DNA from: Streptomyces sp. TLI_053
GTDB taxonomy: Bacteria; Actinomycetota; Actinomycetes; Streptomycetales; Streptomycetaceae
Length of the DNA: 64,000 nucleotides
Assembly (NCBI RefSeq): GCF_900105395.1
Contig: NZ_LT629775.1
Coordinates: 8,645,501 to 8,709,500, forward strand
Direction of reading: 5' to 3'
Shown here: positions 33,527-42,301 of the stretch, in pieces
Layout: every line of letters starts with the position of its first letter
Numbering within the stretch: position 1 is the first letter of the stretch
Program-made: the position numbers and the translations under genes
The notes under the pieces: model-generated
What the model was told of the DNA's origin: nothing
Database searches by the model: none
The model's input: only the letters and a program-made list of their open reading frames with translations

Positions 33527-36500
33527 TCAGCCCGTCCCGCCGTCGCATCCCCTGCGGTAGGGCTGCCCCGGGAGCAGCCGCGACCAGCGCTCCGGGTCGA
33601 CCGGGCCGAGCAGCCCGCAGATGGCTGCCGCCCGCTCCCCGGTGTCCTGTCGCCACAGCCGGACCGTGCCGTCACTGCCGCCACTCGCCACCGACCGCCC
33701 GTCCGGGCTGAAGTCGACCGACCAGACGGCGCTGCCGAGACCGGTCAGCGTCGCCCTGGGCGCGCCGGTCGGAGCCTCCCAGGTGCGGACGGTGCCGTCG
33801 TTGCCGCCGCTGGCGAGGGTGCGGCCGTCGGGGGAGAAGGCGACCGCCCGCACCGCGCCCGTGTGACCTGTGAAGGTGATGCGCGGGCCGTGGGCGGCCG
33901 GGTCCCAGGTGCGGACGGCGCTGTCGTTGCCGCCGCTGGCGAGGGTGCGGCCGTCGGGGGAGAAGGCCACCGTCCGCACCGCGCCCGTGTGACCGGTCAG
34001 GGTGGCGGTCGGCCGCCGCTCGGCGATGTCCCACAGGCGCACCGTCAGATCGTCGCTGCCGGTGGCGAGGGTGCGGCCGTCCGGGGCGAAGGCCACGGTG
34101 TTGACGAAGTCCTCGTGCCCGAGCAGCACCCACTCGGCGTTCCCCTCGACGCTCCACAGTCTGGCGGTGCGGTCCTCGCCGGCCGAGGCGAGCAGCCGGC
34201 CGTCGGGGCTGAACGCCACCGCGAACACCGAGCCCTGGTGGCCGGTGAACCGCGCCCGTTCGCGCAGCGTGGCGAGGTCCCAGAGCCGGACGGTGCCGTC
34301 CGACCCCGCCGAGGCGAGCAGTCGGCCGTCCGGGCTGAAGGCGACCCCGAGGACCTGGCTCTCGTGCCCGGCCAGCACGGCCCGTTCGCGTCGGGTCGCG
34401 ACCTCCCAGAGTCGGACCGAGCGGTCGGCCCCGGCGGTGGCGACGGTGCGCCCGTCGGGGCTGAACACCGCGCGCGAGATCTCCGCGAAGGGGTGCGGGG
34501 CGAGCGCCGCCGCTCCCAGGTCCCACAGCACCGCTGACTGGTCGAAGCCGGCGGTCACCAGCAGGCTGCTGTCCGGGCTGGCGGCGACACCCTGGACGTA
34601 GTCGGTGTGCCCGCCGAGCGTGGCCGTGACCCGGCGCCCGGCGACGTCCCAGAGCCGGACCGCGCCGTCGCCGCTGGCACTCACCAGGGTGGCGCCGTTG
34701 TCCGCGAAGGTCACCGCGTTGACGTCGTCGTTGTGGCCGGTGAGGGTCGCGGTGGTGGTGCCGGTGGCGGTGTCCCACAGTCGCACCGTGCGGTCGGCGC
34801 TCGCCGAGGCGAGGGTGCGGCCGTCCGGGGTGAGAGCGAGGCCGAGGACCTGGCCGCGGTGGCCGCCCAGGACCGCGGTGGTGGTGCCGGTGGCGGTGTC
34901 CCACAGCCGCACCGACTGGTCCGCGCCGGCCGAGGCGACGGTGCGGCCGTCCGGTCCGGTGACCACGGTCAGGACCTCACCGTCGTGGCCGGTCATGGTC
35001 AGGAGGAGACGGGCGTCGGGCGGCGGCTCCTCCCAGGCGGCGGTGGGTGCGGCGGTGGGCGTGGCGGTGGGTGTGGCGGTCGTGGCGGGCGCGGCGGTGG
35101 CCGGTCCGGTGGTGGCCGGTGCCGTGATCGTGGGTCCGGAGGTCGTGGCCGGTGCGGTGATCGTGGGTCCGGGGGTGGCGGGGCGGTCGGGGGCGGGCGT
35201 GTCCCAGCCGACGGTGGACCAGACCCGGACGGTCCGGTCGGCCCCGCCGGAGACGACCGTCCGGCCGTCCGGGGCGAAGGCGACCGAGCGGACCGGCCCG
35301 ACGTGACCGCGCAGGACGACCGGCGGCCGGCGCTGCTCGACGTCCCAGAGCCGGACGGTGCCGTCGGACCCGGCCGAAGCCAGCAGACGCCCGTCCGGAC
35401 TGAAGGTGACTGCCCGGACGGCGCTGTTGTGCCCGGTCAGGGTCGCGGCCGGCCGACGGTCCGGCAGGCTCCACAGCCGTACTGTCTCGTCGCTGCTGGC
35501 GGTGGCCAGCAGCCGGCCGTCGGGACTGATCGAGCAACTGTTCACCGGCCCCGTGTGCCCCAGGAGCCGACCCGCGAACGGCTGGGCCTGGGTGCTGAGC
35601 AGGGCGCCCCGGGCCTCGGGCGTCGGTGCGACGCGGAACGCCCGCTCGGCGAGGAGCATCGAGGCCTCCGGGCGGCCGGCGGCGAGCCGGGCGGACTCGG
35701 CGGCCAGCGCCAGCGAGGTCGCGGTCCGGCCCCGGTCGAGCGCGGCGGTGCGCTGCTGCTGGGCGAACACCCCGGCGGCGAGCGCCACGACGAGCAGTCC
35801 GGCCAGGGTGACCAGGAGTTGGCGCTCCCGACGGGCCTGCCGCCGGGCGCTGTCACGGCGCTGCTCCTCCTGCTCGTCGCTCGCCCGCAGAAAGGCGCCC
35901 TGCGAACCGGTCATCCCGGCCCGGTGGACCGGGTCCCGGGCCCACTGGCGGGCGGCGGCGAGCCTGGTGCCCCGGTAGAGGGCGGCCGGGTCCCGCCGTT
36001 CGCGCTCCCAGTCGGCGGCGGCCTCGGCGAGCTGGCGGCGGACCAGCAGTCCGGCCCGGTCGGTGTGCACCCAGTGGCGCAGCCTCGGCCACGCGCGCAG
36101 CAGTGCCTCATGGGTGATGGCGACGGTGTCGCGGTCCACGGTCAGCAGGCGGGCCCGGACGAAGGCGTCCAGCACCGGGGCGGCCTCGTTCCGGCCGCTC
36201 CCGGGTGGGACGGGGCGGTCGGGGCCCCCGGGCGGACCCGGCAGCGGCGCCAGCAGCTCCGCCTTGGGCACGGGGCGCCTGAATTCCTCGCCCTCCGGTC
36301 CGACCTGCACCAGTCGGAGCAGCAGTTGGCGGGCGAGCTCCCGGTCCGCCGGGCCGAACCGGGTGAAGACCCGCTCGGCGCTCTCCGCCACCGCGCCGTG
36401 GATGCCGCCGGTGCGCAGGTAGCCGTCCACGGTGAGGGTGTCGGCCGTCCGCTGCTGCCAGGTGGCCAGGAGCGCGTGCGAGAGCAGCGGGAGAACGCCG

Positions 36501-37723
36501 GGGGCCACGGTGGGAGTGGGGGCGACGGCGGGGGCGACGGCGGAGCCCGGCCGGGGGCCCGACGCACCGTCCGGACCGCCGCTGTGCTGCGCGCCGACGC
36601 CGCGCGGTCCGGTGTCGGTACTGCCGGCGCCGTGGCCGCCGGTGTTGTGGCTGTCGACATCGGGACTGCTGACATCGGGACTGCTGACAATGGGACCGCT
36701 GACAACGGGGCTGCCGAGGTCGGGGCTGCCGGTGGCGTGCGTGCCGAGGTCGCGCAGCAGTACCTCGACCAGTCCCGGCTCCAGCCGCAGCCCGGCCTCG
36801 GCCGCCGGGAAGGTGATCGACTCGCGCAGCTCGGCGGTGGTCATCGGGCCGAGCGCGAACAGCCCCTGGTCGATCACCGGGACGAGTTCCGGGTGCTCGA
36901 GGCAACGTCCGCAGAAGTCCGCCCGCACCCCGAGCACCACGAGCGTGGCCGGCCGCGCCGTGGCGAGTGCGCAGAGCGAGCGGACGAAGGTCCGGCGCTC
37001 CTGCTCGTCGGTGCAGAGGGTGAAGGTCTCCTCGAACTGGTCCACGACCAGGGCCAGTCCGCTGCCCGCCCCGATCGGGGGTTCCTGGTCGGCGTGGCGC
37101 AGCGCGGTGCCCAGGGCCGTCATCGGGTGCGCGGTCGGCGTGCAGGTCACCACCCGCCGCTCTGTCCCGTCCTCGCCGCGCAGTGCACCCGTGCGCAACG
37201 CGGGCACGAGGCCGGCCATCAGCAGCGAGGACTTTCCCGCCCCCGAGGGCCCGACGACCGCCAACGGTCCCTGCCCGGCCCGCTCGGCGAGTCGACGGAG
37301 CAGGGCGGCGATGGTGTCGGTACGCCCGGCGAACCAGCGGGCCTGGTCCGGGCCGAACGCCGCCAGCCCGGGGTAGGGACACGGACCGTCGTCCGCGACA
37401 GGCGACGCCGACGCGACCTCCCTCTCGGAGTCTGCCGCTGCCTCCGCCGGTGTCTCCGCGTCCCGCCCCACCGCAGCGCGGTCGCGGACCGGTTCGAGCA
37501 GCCGCACCAGTGCGCCATCGGCCCTGAGTACGTCGTCGCACCGTTGGGCGAGGTCCAGGGTGGCGGGCTTGCCGCCGTTCTCTATCTTGCTCAGATACCC
37601 CTTGCTGTAGTGGACCAGCCGGGACAACGCCGTGAGCGACAGCCCCCTTTCGTGTCGCAGTCGTCGCAACTCCGCCCCGAAACCGGGTGGAGCCTGCGGC
37701 GCTTCGTCGGCCTCCTGCCTCAT
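33527..37723 (-). CDS. XRE-HTH / STAND NTPase / WD40 signalling protein, 1398 aa
   Basis: From ATG 37723 (AAGGGGGGCAGG upstream). Residues about 13-68 are an XRE helix-turn-helix (LSLTALSRLVHYSKGYLSKI). The STAND-type NTPase starts at PYPGLAAFGPDQARWFAGR (116-134), with Walker A GPSGAGKSS (158-166) and Walker B ALVVDQFEE (224-232). A low-complexity S/P/G/T insert occupies about 330-408. A membrane-like helix lies at 636-655. From 719 to about 1375 a beta-propeller of some 14-15 WD40 repeats follows (SPDGRTLASGGND, TVRLWD), broken by a TITAPATT linker near 850-890. Predicted ligand-sensing switch: the propeller senses, the NTPase oligomerises, the HTH may touch DNA. Confidence 0.9.
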   Translation of the reverse strand: MRQEADEAPQAPPGFGAELRRLRHERGLSLTALSRLVHYSKGYLSKIENGGKPATLDLAQRCDDVLRADGALVRLLEPVRDRAAVGRDAETPAEAAADSEREVASASPVADDGPCPYPGLAAFGPDQARWFAGRTDTIAALLRRLAERAGQGPLAVVGPSGAGKSSLLMAGLVPALRTGALRGEDGTERRVVTCTPTAHPMTALGTALRHADQEPPIGAGSGLALVVDQFEETFTLCTDEQERRTFVRSLCALATARPATLVVLGVRADFCGRCLEHPELVPVIDQGLFALGPMTTAELRESITFPAAEAGLRLEPGLVEVLLRDLGTHATGSPDLGSPVVSGPIVSSPDVSSPDVDSHNTGGHGAGSTDTGPRGVGAQHSGGPDGASGPRPGSAVAPAVAPTPTVAPGVLPLLSHALLATWQQRTADTLTVDGYLRTGGIHGAVAESAERVFTRFGPADRELARQLLLRLVQVGPEGEEFRRPVPKAELLAPLPGPPGGPDRPVPPGSGRNEAAPVLDAFVRARLLTVDRDTVAITHEALLRAWPRLRHWVHTDRAGLLVRRQLAEAAADWERERRDPAALYRGTRLAAARQWARDPVHRAGMTGSQGAFLRASDEQEEQRRDSARRQARRERQLLVTLAGLLVVALAAGVFAQQQRTAALDRGRTATSLALAAESARLAAGRPEASMLLAERAFRVAPTPEARGALLSTQAQPFAGRLLGHTGPVNSCSISPDGRLLATASSDETVRLWSLPDRRPAATLTGHNSAVRAVTFSPDGRLLASAGSDGTVRLWDVEQRRPPVVLRGHVGPVRSVAFAPDGRTVVSGGADRTVRVWSTVGWDTPAPDRPATPGPTITAPATTSGPTITAPATTGPATAAPATTATPTATPTAAPTAAWEEPPPDARLLLTMTGHDGEVLTVVTGPDGRTVASAGADQSVRLWDTATGTTTAVLGGHRGQVLGLALTPDGRTLASASADRTVRLWDTATGTTTATLTGHNDDVNAVTFADNGATLVSASGDGAVRLWDVAGRRVTATLGGHTDYVQGVAASPDSSLLVTAGFDQSAVLWDLGAAALAPHPFAEISRAVFSPDGRTVATAGADRSVRLWEVATRRERAVLAGHESQVLGVAFSPDGRLLASAGSDGTVRLWDLATLRERARFTGHQGSVFAVAFSPDGRLLASAGEDRTARLWSVEGNAEWVLLGHEDFVNTVAFAPDGRTLATGSDDLTVRLWDIAERRPTATLTGHTGAVRTVAFSPDGRTLASGGNDSAVRTWDPAAHGPRITFTGHTGAVRAVAFSPDGRTLASGGNDGTVRTWEAPTGAPRATLTGLGSAVWSVDFSPDGRSVASGGSDGTVRLWRQDTGERAAAICGLLGPVDPERWSRLLPGQPYRRGCDGGTG

Positions 37724-38089
37724 CCTGCCCCCCTTCAGGTTGACGCGCTCGCCTCATCCTCGCCTCATCCTTGCCGCAGTGCGGCCCGCGAGTGCCGGGA
37801 AGCGTAAATCTTCTCCGTCCCTTGTTCATCTCCTTATTGACGATGCATCAGTTCTCTGTCGCCGACCACCCGCACAGGTCGGCGAGGTTTCCCGGACCGT
37901 TTCCCGTTTCCTGTCGGTACGGGCAACGGCGTCTGCCTGGACGCGGCTCCGGCGACGAGGCGACTCTCGAAACCGGCGCCGATCGGGAGGTCGGCCGGCT
38001 CCCGGCTCACCGGGGCCGCGCTTGTCCGGCCCCACCCGGACGCTCCCGCATCGGCGCTCCATCGGGGATCATGAATCTGGAGGCACATC
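37724..38089. promoter_or_regulatory. divergent region between the STAND gene and the I36 gene
   Basis: The 366 bases hold no coding frame. CGCCTCATCCT occurs twice, about 10 bases apart near 37750-37770, just upstream of the STAND leader, and AT-rich runs lie at 37805-37850. No promoter hexamers were assigned with confidence. Confidence 0.35.
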
Positions 38090-39631
38090 GTGAGTTCGAC
38101 CAAGCGCACCCTCAAGCGCGCCGTTACCGCCGTCGTCGCCCTCGCCGGCGCCGCGACCCTCGCCCTCACTCCGAGCACGGCCGGCGCGACCACGACCGGG
38201 AACAACGACAGCGCCACCGTCGGCGGCGTCCAGGGACACCCCGCGGACCCGGTCAACTGGGACTGCGCCTCCGGCAACGTCTGCCTCTACACCCGGGTCG
38301 GCTGGCAGGGCACCCGCTTCGACCTCTTCTACTACCAGACCTACAGCCTGGCGAACTGGAACGGGTCCGGATCCTGGTTCAACAACCAGACCGGCGGTGC
38401 CTTCATGAAGATCACCGACGGGAGCGGCCACACCATCCGCAGCAGCTTCGCCGTGAGCAAGGAGGACCCGTTCGACTTCAACCCCGCCTGGTACGTGACG
38501 CTCTGCCCGAGCGCCTGCTGACCCTGCGTCATCGCCCCCGGGCTCCCGTCCGTCCGACGGGGGCCCGGAGGTGCTCACCGCTCCGTCCGTCACCCCGGCG
38601 GGCGTGCGGTACGCCGTGCGGGACCAGCGTGCGGCCAGGAATGCGCCGGCCACGAGCTGCAACTGGTGGTACATCATCAACGGCAGCACCAGCAGACCCG
38701 CCTGGGGGCCGAAGAGGACGGCGGCCATCGGCAGCCCGGCAGCCAGGCTCTTCTGCGAGCCGCAGAGCACCGCCGCGATACCGGAGGCGCGGTCCAGGCC
38801 GAGCAGTCGTGCGCCGAGCCGGGCGGAGGCGAGCGCGGCTGCCAGCAGGAACAGCAGGACCGCCAGCAGTCCGAGCAGTGCGACCGGCGTGACGGTGGCC
38901 CACACGCCCTGCTCGACCGCGCCGCTGAACGCGGTGTACACGACCAGCAGGATCGATCCCCGGTCGACCGGGGCGAGCGCCCGGCGGTGGCGGCCCAGGA
39001 ATGCGCCGATCCAGGGGCGCAGCAGTTGCCCCGCCACGAAGGGCGCGAGCAACTGGCCGCAGATCCGCAGGAGTCCGTCGGCCGAGAGGGCCGCGTCCGC
39101 TCCCAGCAGCCAGGCCGCGAGGAGCGGCGTCAGCAGCAGGCCCGCCAGGCTGGAGTAGGTGCCCGCGCAGATCGCGGCCGGGACGTTCCCCCGGGCGACG
39201 GCCGTCAGCGCCACCGAGGACTGGACGGTGGACGGCACCAGGCAGAGGAACAGCACGCCGGTCCGCAGCGGCCCGGCGTCGGGGGCCGGCGCCGTCACGG
39301 CGAGGCCGAGCAGGGGGAACAGGACGAAGGTGCAGGACAGGACGAGGCCGTGCAGCCGCAGGTGCCGCAACCCGGCGACGGTCTCCCGGGTGGACAGCCG
39401 TGCCCCGTAGAGGAAGAAGAGCAGCCCCACCGCGAACTCGCAGGCCAGCTCGGCCCAGTGCGCCGCCCGTCCGGAGGCCGGAAACAGCGCGGCCAGTGCC
39501 ACCGCCCCGGCCAGCGCGGCTACATAGGGGTCGAGCAGTCGCCACCACGGCCGTCGTCGTTCGCCGCTGCCCACTGGAGGGCTCGGTGCCTCCGCCGGCG
39601 GCGGCGAGCGGTGCTGACCGACCGTGGTCAC
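38069..39631 (-). CDS. SBF-family (bile acid/Na+ symporter-like) transporter with run-on C-terminus
   Basis: GTG 39631 overlaps the preceding stop (GTGA). Residues about 30-345 contain 8-10 hydrophobic helices of the SBF/arsenite-efflux type (ELACEFAVGLLFFLYGARLS, LCLVPSTVQSSVALTAVARG, VLCGSQKSLAAGLPMAAVLF). Normal family length is about 330. Here no stop codon follows: the frame stays open for about 150 more codons and ends at 38069, antisense through the whole I36 inhibitor gene. That tail is most likely a shadow, so the true 3' end may have been lost by frameshift or may genuinely overlap. Predicted organic-anion transporter, coupled to the lyase operon. Confidence 0.7.
   Translation of the reverse strand: MTTVGQHRSPPPAEAPSPPVGSGERRRPWWRLLDPYVAALAGAVALAALFPASGRAAHWAELACEFAVGLLFFLYGARLSTRETVAGLRHLRLHGLVLSCTFVLFPLLGLAVTAPAPDAGPLRTGVLFLCLVPSTVQSSVALTAVARGNVPAAICAGTYSSLAGLLLTPLLAAWLLGADAALSADGLLRICGQLLAPFVAGQLLRPWIGAFLGRHRRALAPVDRGSILLVVYTAFSGAVEQGVWATVTPVALLGLLAVLLFLLAAALASARLGARLLGLDRASGIAAVLCGSQKSLAAGLPMAAVLFGPQAGLLVLPLMMYHQLQLVAGAFLAARWSRTAYRTPAGVTDGAVSTSGPPSDGREPGGDDAGSAGARAERHVPGGVEVERVLLAHGEAAADGVAAPVGDLHEGTAGLVVEPGSGPVPVRQAVGLVVEEVEAGALPADPGVEADVAGGAVPVDRVRGVSLDAADGGAVVVPGRGRAGRARSEGEGRGAGEGDDGGNGALEGALGRTHDVPPDS
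38090..38521 (+). CDS. secreted peptidase inhibitor family I36-like protein
   Basis: 143 residues from GTG 38090, with GGAGG upstream. Signal peptide about 1-33 (KRAVTAVVALAGAATLALTP). The mature protein has Cys pairs at DCASGNVCLYTRVGWQG and LCPSAC, and the crystallin-like VCLY...FDLFYY...WNGSGSWFNNQTGG pattern of I36 (SMI-type) inhibitors, which block extracellular metalloproteases. Single gene with its own hairpin. Its whole length is overlapped antisense by the open frame of the transporter. Confidence 0.82.
   Translation: MSSTKRTLKRAVTAVVALAGAATLALTPSTAGATTTGNNDSATVGGVQGHPADPVNWDCASGNVCLYTRVGWQGTRFDLFYYQTYSLANWNGSGSWFNNQTGGAFMKITDGSGHTIRSSFAVSKEDPFDFNPAWYVTLCPSAC
38538..38568. terminator. 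hairpin after the I36 gene
   Basis: CCGGGCTCCCGTC (38538-38550) pairs with GACGGGGGCCCGG (38556-38568) with one G-T pair and a 5-base loop, 16 bases past the I36 stop. For the opposite strand it sits where the SBF transporter domain ends, so it may terminate both. Confidence 0.7.
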
Positions 39632-39966
39632 TCCTCGTCCTCCTCCGCTGCTGGGGACGCCGCAGTGCCTCCGGTGAGGCCCAGCAGGCCGGGCACCACC
39701 GAGGTCGGGCCGTCGTGATCGCTGCCGGCGGAGCCGTGACCGAACAGGAGATCGGCCGTCCGGTCGATCTCGACGATCGAGTCCGCCCCGGAGTTGTCGA
39801 TCACGGTGAGGAGACTGCCCGCCCCGACGGCCGCGCCCGGGACGGCGCAGCCGAGCAGGGCCCAGGCCGCCAGCGCCAGCCCCACGGCCAGCACCCGGTG
39901 GCGGCCCCGGCGCGAGGGCGCCTCGGCCAGGATCGGCACGGCCGGCCCTGGCCGCCGGAGCGTCAC
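39628..39966 (-). CDS. small membrane-anchored protein, 112 aa
   Basis: GTG 39966 overlaps the stop of the lyase gene (GTGTGA) and its own TGA overlaps the transporter GTG, so the three genes are translationally chained. A basic head, then one hydrophobic helix (VLAVGLALAAWALLGCAVPG, residues about 26-45), then an exported region beginning SLLTVIDNSGADSIVEIDRT and an acidic tail (AAEEDEE). The LLGC could be a lipobox but the position is odd. No family recognised; the context suggests a partner of the transporter. Confidence 0.62.
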   Translation of the reverse strand: MTLRRPGPAVPILAEAPSRRGRHRVLAVGLALAAWALLGCAVPGAAVGAGSLLTVIDNSGADSIVEIDRTADLLFGHGSAGSDHDGPTSVVPGLLGLTGGTAASPAAEEDEE

Positions 39967-40853
39967 ACGCCCACCTCCTCGCGCGTCGGGACACGGGCGA
40001 TGTTCCGCTCCAGCAGCTCGGTGGATTCGCGGACGCCGATCGGCTCCCGCCCCCCGGCCTCGGCCGGCAGTCGGCCGTCCGCGACCTTGAGGCCGGCGAG
40101 TGCCTCGTCCATCGCGCGGTGGGCGGCGAACAGGCACGGCGTGCTGTAGATGGCCACGTCCACCCCGAGCGCGCCCAGCTCGGAGAGCGACAGCCGGGGC
40201 GACTTGCCGCCGGCGATCTGGTTGAACAGCAGCGGCTTGTCACCCACCACCCGGCGGATCCTCCGGATCCACTCCTCGCTGCGCACGCCGTCGACCAGCA
40301 CCACGTCCGCACCGGTGGCGGCGAGGGCCTCGGCCCGGCGCAGGATGTCGGTCTCCTCGGTGGCGTCCGTGCGGGCGACCACGAGGAGATCGGTGCGGGC
40401 CGCGAGCACCTGGTCGAGCTTCTCCAGGTACTCCTCGAGGGGGAGGACCTGCTTGCCGTCGGCGTGGCCGCAGCGGCGCGGCCGCTTCTGGTCCTCCAGG
40501 ATGACGCCCGAGGCGCCGATCCGCTCCAGCCGCCGTACCACGTGGCAAGCCACCTCCGGGTCGACGTAGCCGTCGTCGATGTCGACCAGCAGGTGGTGCC
40601 GGGGGAAGGCGCCGCGCAGCCGCTCGACGAAGGCGACCATGTCCGGCCAGGCGATGAAGCCGATGTCGGGCAGTCCGTAGTAGGAGGCCGCGAAGCCGAA
40701 GCCGGAGACGAACATGCCGTCGTAGTGCTCGGCCGCGATGGAGGCGGAGTACATGTCGTACACCCCGATGAGCGGGGTCGTCCCCGGGGCGGCGATCTGC
40801 TCGCGCAGCCGCTGCCCGTAGCTGCCGTGAAGGTTCTCGTGACGCAACGCCAT
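39963..40853 (-). CDS. isocitrate lyase/PEP mutase-superfamily lyase
   Basis: 296 residues from ATG 40853 (AGAGGAG upstream); a longer frame to 41117 runs through the AT-rich promoter and is rejected. Beta-barrel landmarks: metal-binding DIDDGYVDP (91-99), LEDQ (119-122), and RRCGH (126-130) with the catalytic Cys typical of C-C lyases (methylisocitrate lyase, dimethylmalate lyase) rather than the NS motif of PEP phosphonomutases. It should cleave a 2-substituted malate or isocitrate-like acid. First gene of the operon with a small membrane protein and a transporter, so it may act on the transported acid. Confidence 0.82.
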   Translation of the reverse strand: MALRHENLHGSYGQRLREQIAAPGTTPLIGVYDMYSASIAAEHYDGMFVSGFGFAASYYGLPDIGFIAWPDMVAFVERLRGAFPRHHLLVDIDDGYVDPEVACHVVRRLERIGASGVILEDQKRPRRCGHADGKQVLPLEEYLEKLDQVLAARTDLLVVARTDATEETDILRRAEALAATGADVVLVDGVRSEEWIRRIRRVVGDKPLLFNQIAGGKSPRLSLSELGALGVDVAIYSTPCLFAAHRAMDEALAGLKVADGRLPAEAGGREPIGVRESTELLERNIARVPTREEVGV

Positions 40854-41005
40854 CTCCTCTTCTGCCGGGGATCCATGCGCGACACGCACGGGACTTTGCC
40901 GAAGCTTGGCCATTCCTATGTCCAACTGAGGCATCATCACTATGCGCCCTTTAATGTTCCGTGGGCAAATCTTTAATGGATGTTCCCTCATTGGGGTGAA
41001 GCCGG

Positions 41006-41019
41006 TCAGATTTATCTGA
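41006..41019 (-). promoter_or_regulatory. palindrome upstream of the lyase operon
   Basis: TCAGAT-TT-ATCTGA is a perfect 6-bp inverted repeat in a strongly AT-rich stretch (about 40900-41043) and is echoed nearby by GTCTGATCTG. This is the only promoter-like region before the leftward lyase operon, about 155 bases from its start. Confidence 0.5.
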
Positions 41020-41043
41020 AAGATAATGTCGTCTGATCTGTAT

Positions 41044-42180
41044 TCAGCGATCCGCTGCCGGCTCGACCGCCGGGGGCACGGCCGGGGGTGCGGCTGAGGG
41101 CGCGGCCAGAGGCACACCAGGGGCGGCGGTCCCGAGCGGCAGCCGGCCGCCCCGCACGTACCAGTGGCCGCCCGCCCGCAGATGGTCGACCAGGACGCGC
41201 TGGACGACGGTGTCGCGGGGGAGGGAGTCCAGCGGCCGGTCGATGTCGCCGAAGACGAACTTCAGCGGATTGGTGTCCTCGGGCACCGGCGGCCGGTCCG
41301 GCCGTTCCAGCGGGGAGAACCGCCGCTGGAACCGGATGATGTTCGATTCGGCCGGCAGATGGTCCGCGAGCTGTGGATCGAGCAGCCAGGAGAAGATGTG
41401 GCAACCTCGGTACGGCTCCCCGGGGAAGTGCCGGGGGAAGAACGCCCGCGCCCGCTCCAGTGCGCGGTCGCAGGCCGCGGGGGAGAGCGGCCCGCAGTGG
41501 TCGGGGATGTGCAGCTGCAGGCTCCACCCCTCGACGCCCGCGGCCCGGGCGGCCTCGGCGTCCGCTGCCAGCACCGCCGAGGCGTCCGGGGTCCGGGCCG
41601 CCGGGGAGTCCCCGCCCCTGAGGCGGGTGCGCTGGAACTGGAGGCGGCCGAGTTGGAACAGCTCGCCCCGGAAGTGCAGCGTCAGCCAGCGCGCGTTGCC
41701 CAGTCCGGCACGGCCGCGCCACCGGCTGACCGCGAGCTGCCGGCCGAGGTCGGCCAGCGTCGACGCGGTCACCTCCGCCGGGATGCCGAGCGCCCGGTGG
41801 TGCGCGCGGGCGAGCGGGGCCAGTGCCACGAACAGCAGCGCGGCGAGACCCTCGCCGCCGGCCGTTCCGGCGGCCCAGTCGCGCTCCAGCCCGGCCGGTT
41901 GCCCGAGCGTTCCCACAGCTGCGGCCTGCGTGCGCAGCATCTCCTCGAAGAACGTCCGCAGTCCCCGGTCGCGGTGCAGCCGGGTGCGGGCCGCCAGCAG
42001 GCCGTTCACCTCCTCGAACGGCACCGCGAGCGCCAGCAGTGCGTCGACCAGGTCCTCGTCCGACGGGAGCCGGGGGAGGTGCGGGAGCTGCGGGAGCTGC
42101 GGAGGTCGGGCGGGCCGAGCGGGCCCGGCGGACTCGGGGACGTGCGGCGGGTGCGGCAGATCGGGCGTTCTCGACGGCAC
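41044..42180 (-). CDS. NAT/GNAT-like acyltransferase
   Basis: 378 residues from GTG 42180 (GGAGGG upstream). After a P/H-rich head, an all-helical N-terminal domain (about 40-160) precedes a GNAT-like C-terminal domain (about 165-345), the NAT_N/GNAT_C pair found in actinobacteria. Conserved stretches include LTLHFRGELFQLGRLQFQR, WSLQLHIPDHCGPLSPAACD, FPGEPYRGCHIFSWLLDPQL and ESNIIRFQRRFSP. Predicted to transfer an acyl group from CoA or ACP to an amine or hydroxyl; substrate unknown. The A/P-rich tail is disordered. Confidence 0.75.
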   Translation of the reverse strand: MPSRTPDLPHPPHVPESAGPARPARPPQLPQLPHLPRLPSDEDLVDALLALAVPFEEVNGLLAARTRLHRDRGLRTFFEEMLRTQAAAVGTLGQPAGLERDWAAGTAGGEGLAALLFVALAPLARAHHRALGIPAEVTASTLADLGRQLAVSRWRGRAGLGNARWLTLHFRGELFQLGRLQFQRTRLRGGDSPAARTPDASAVLAADAEAARAAGVEGWSLQLHIPDHCGPLSPAACDRALERARAFFPRHFPGEPYRGCHIFSWLLDPQLADHLPAESNIIRFQRRFSPLERPDRPPVPEDTNPLKFVFGDIDRPLDSLPRDTVVQRVLVDHLRAGGHWYVRGGRLPLGTAAPGVPLAAPSAAPPAVPPAVEPAADR

Positions 42181-42301
42181 TTCGGAGCCCTCCACGGGTG
42201 TGGCGTCCGGCCCGCCCGGTCGGCGGGCCCGACCGGCCGACCCTATCGGCGGCCCGGCCGCTCCACGGCGCGTCCGCGGTGCCCCGGCCCCGCCGCGTCC
42301 G

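Noticed and set aside
38529..39548. Alternative 339-codon frame over the SBF transporter
   Set aside because: R/G/A-rich shadow; the transporter frame has clear membrane helices and a coupled start.
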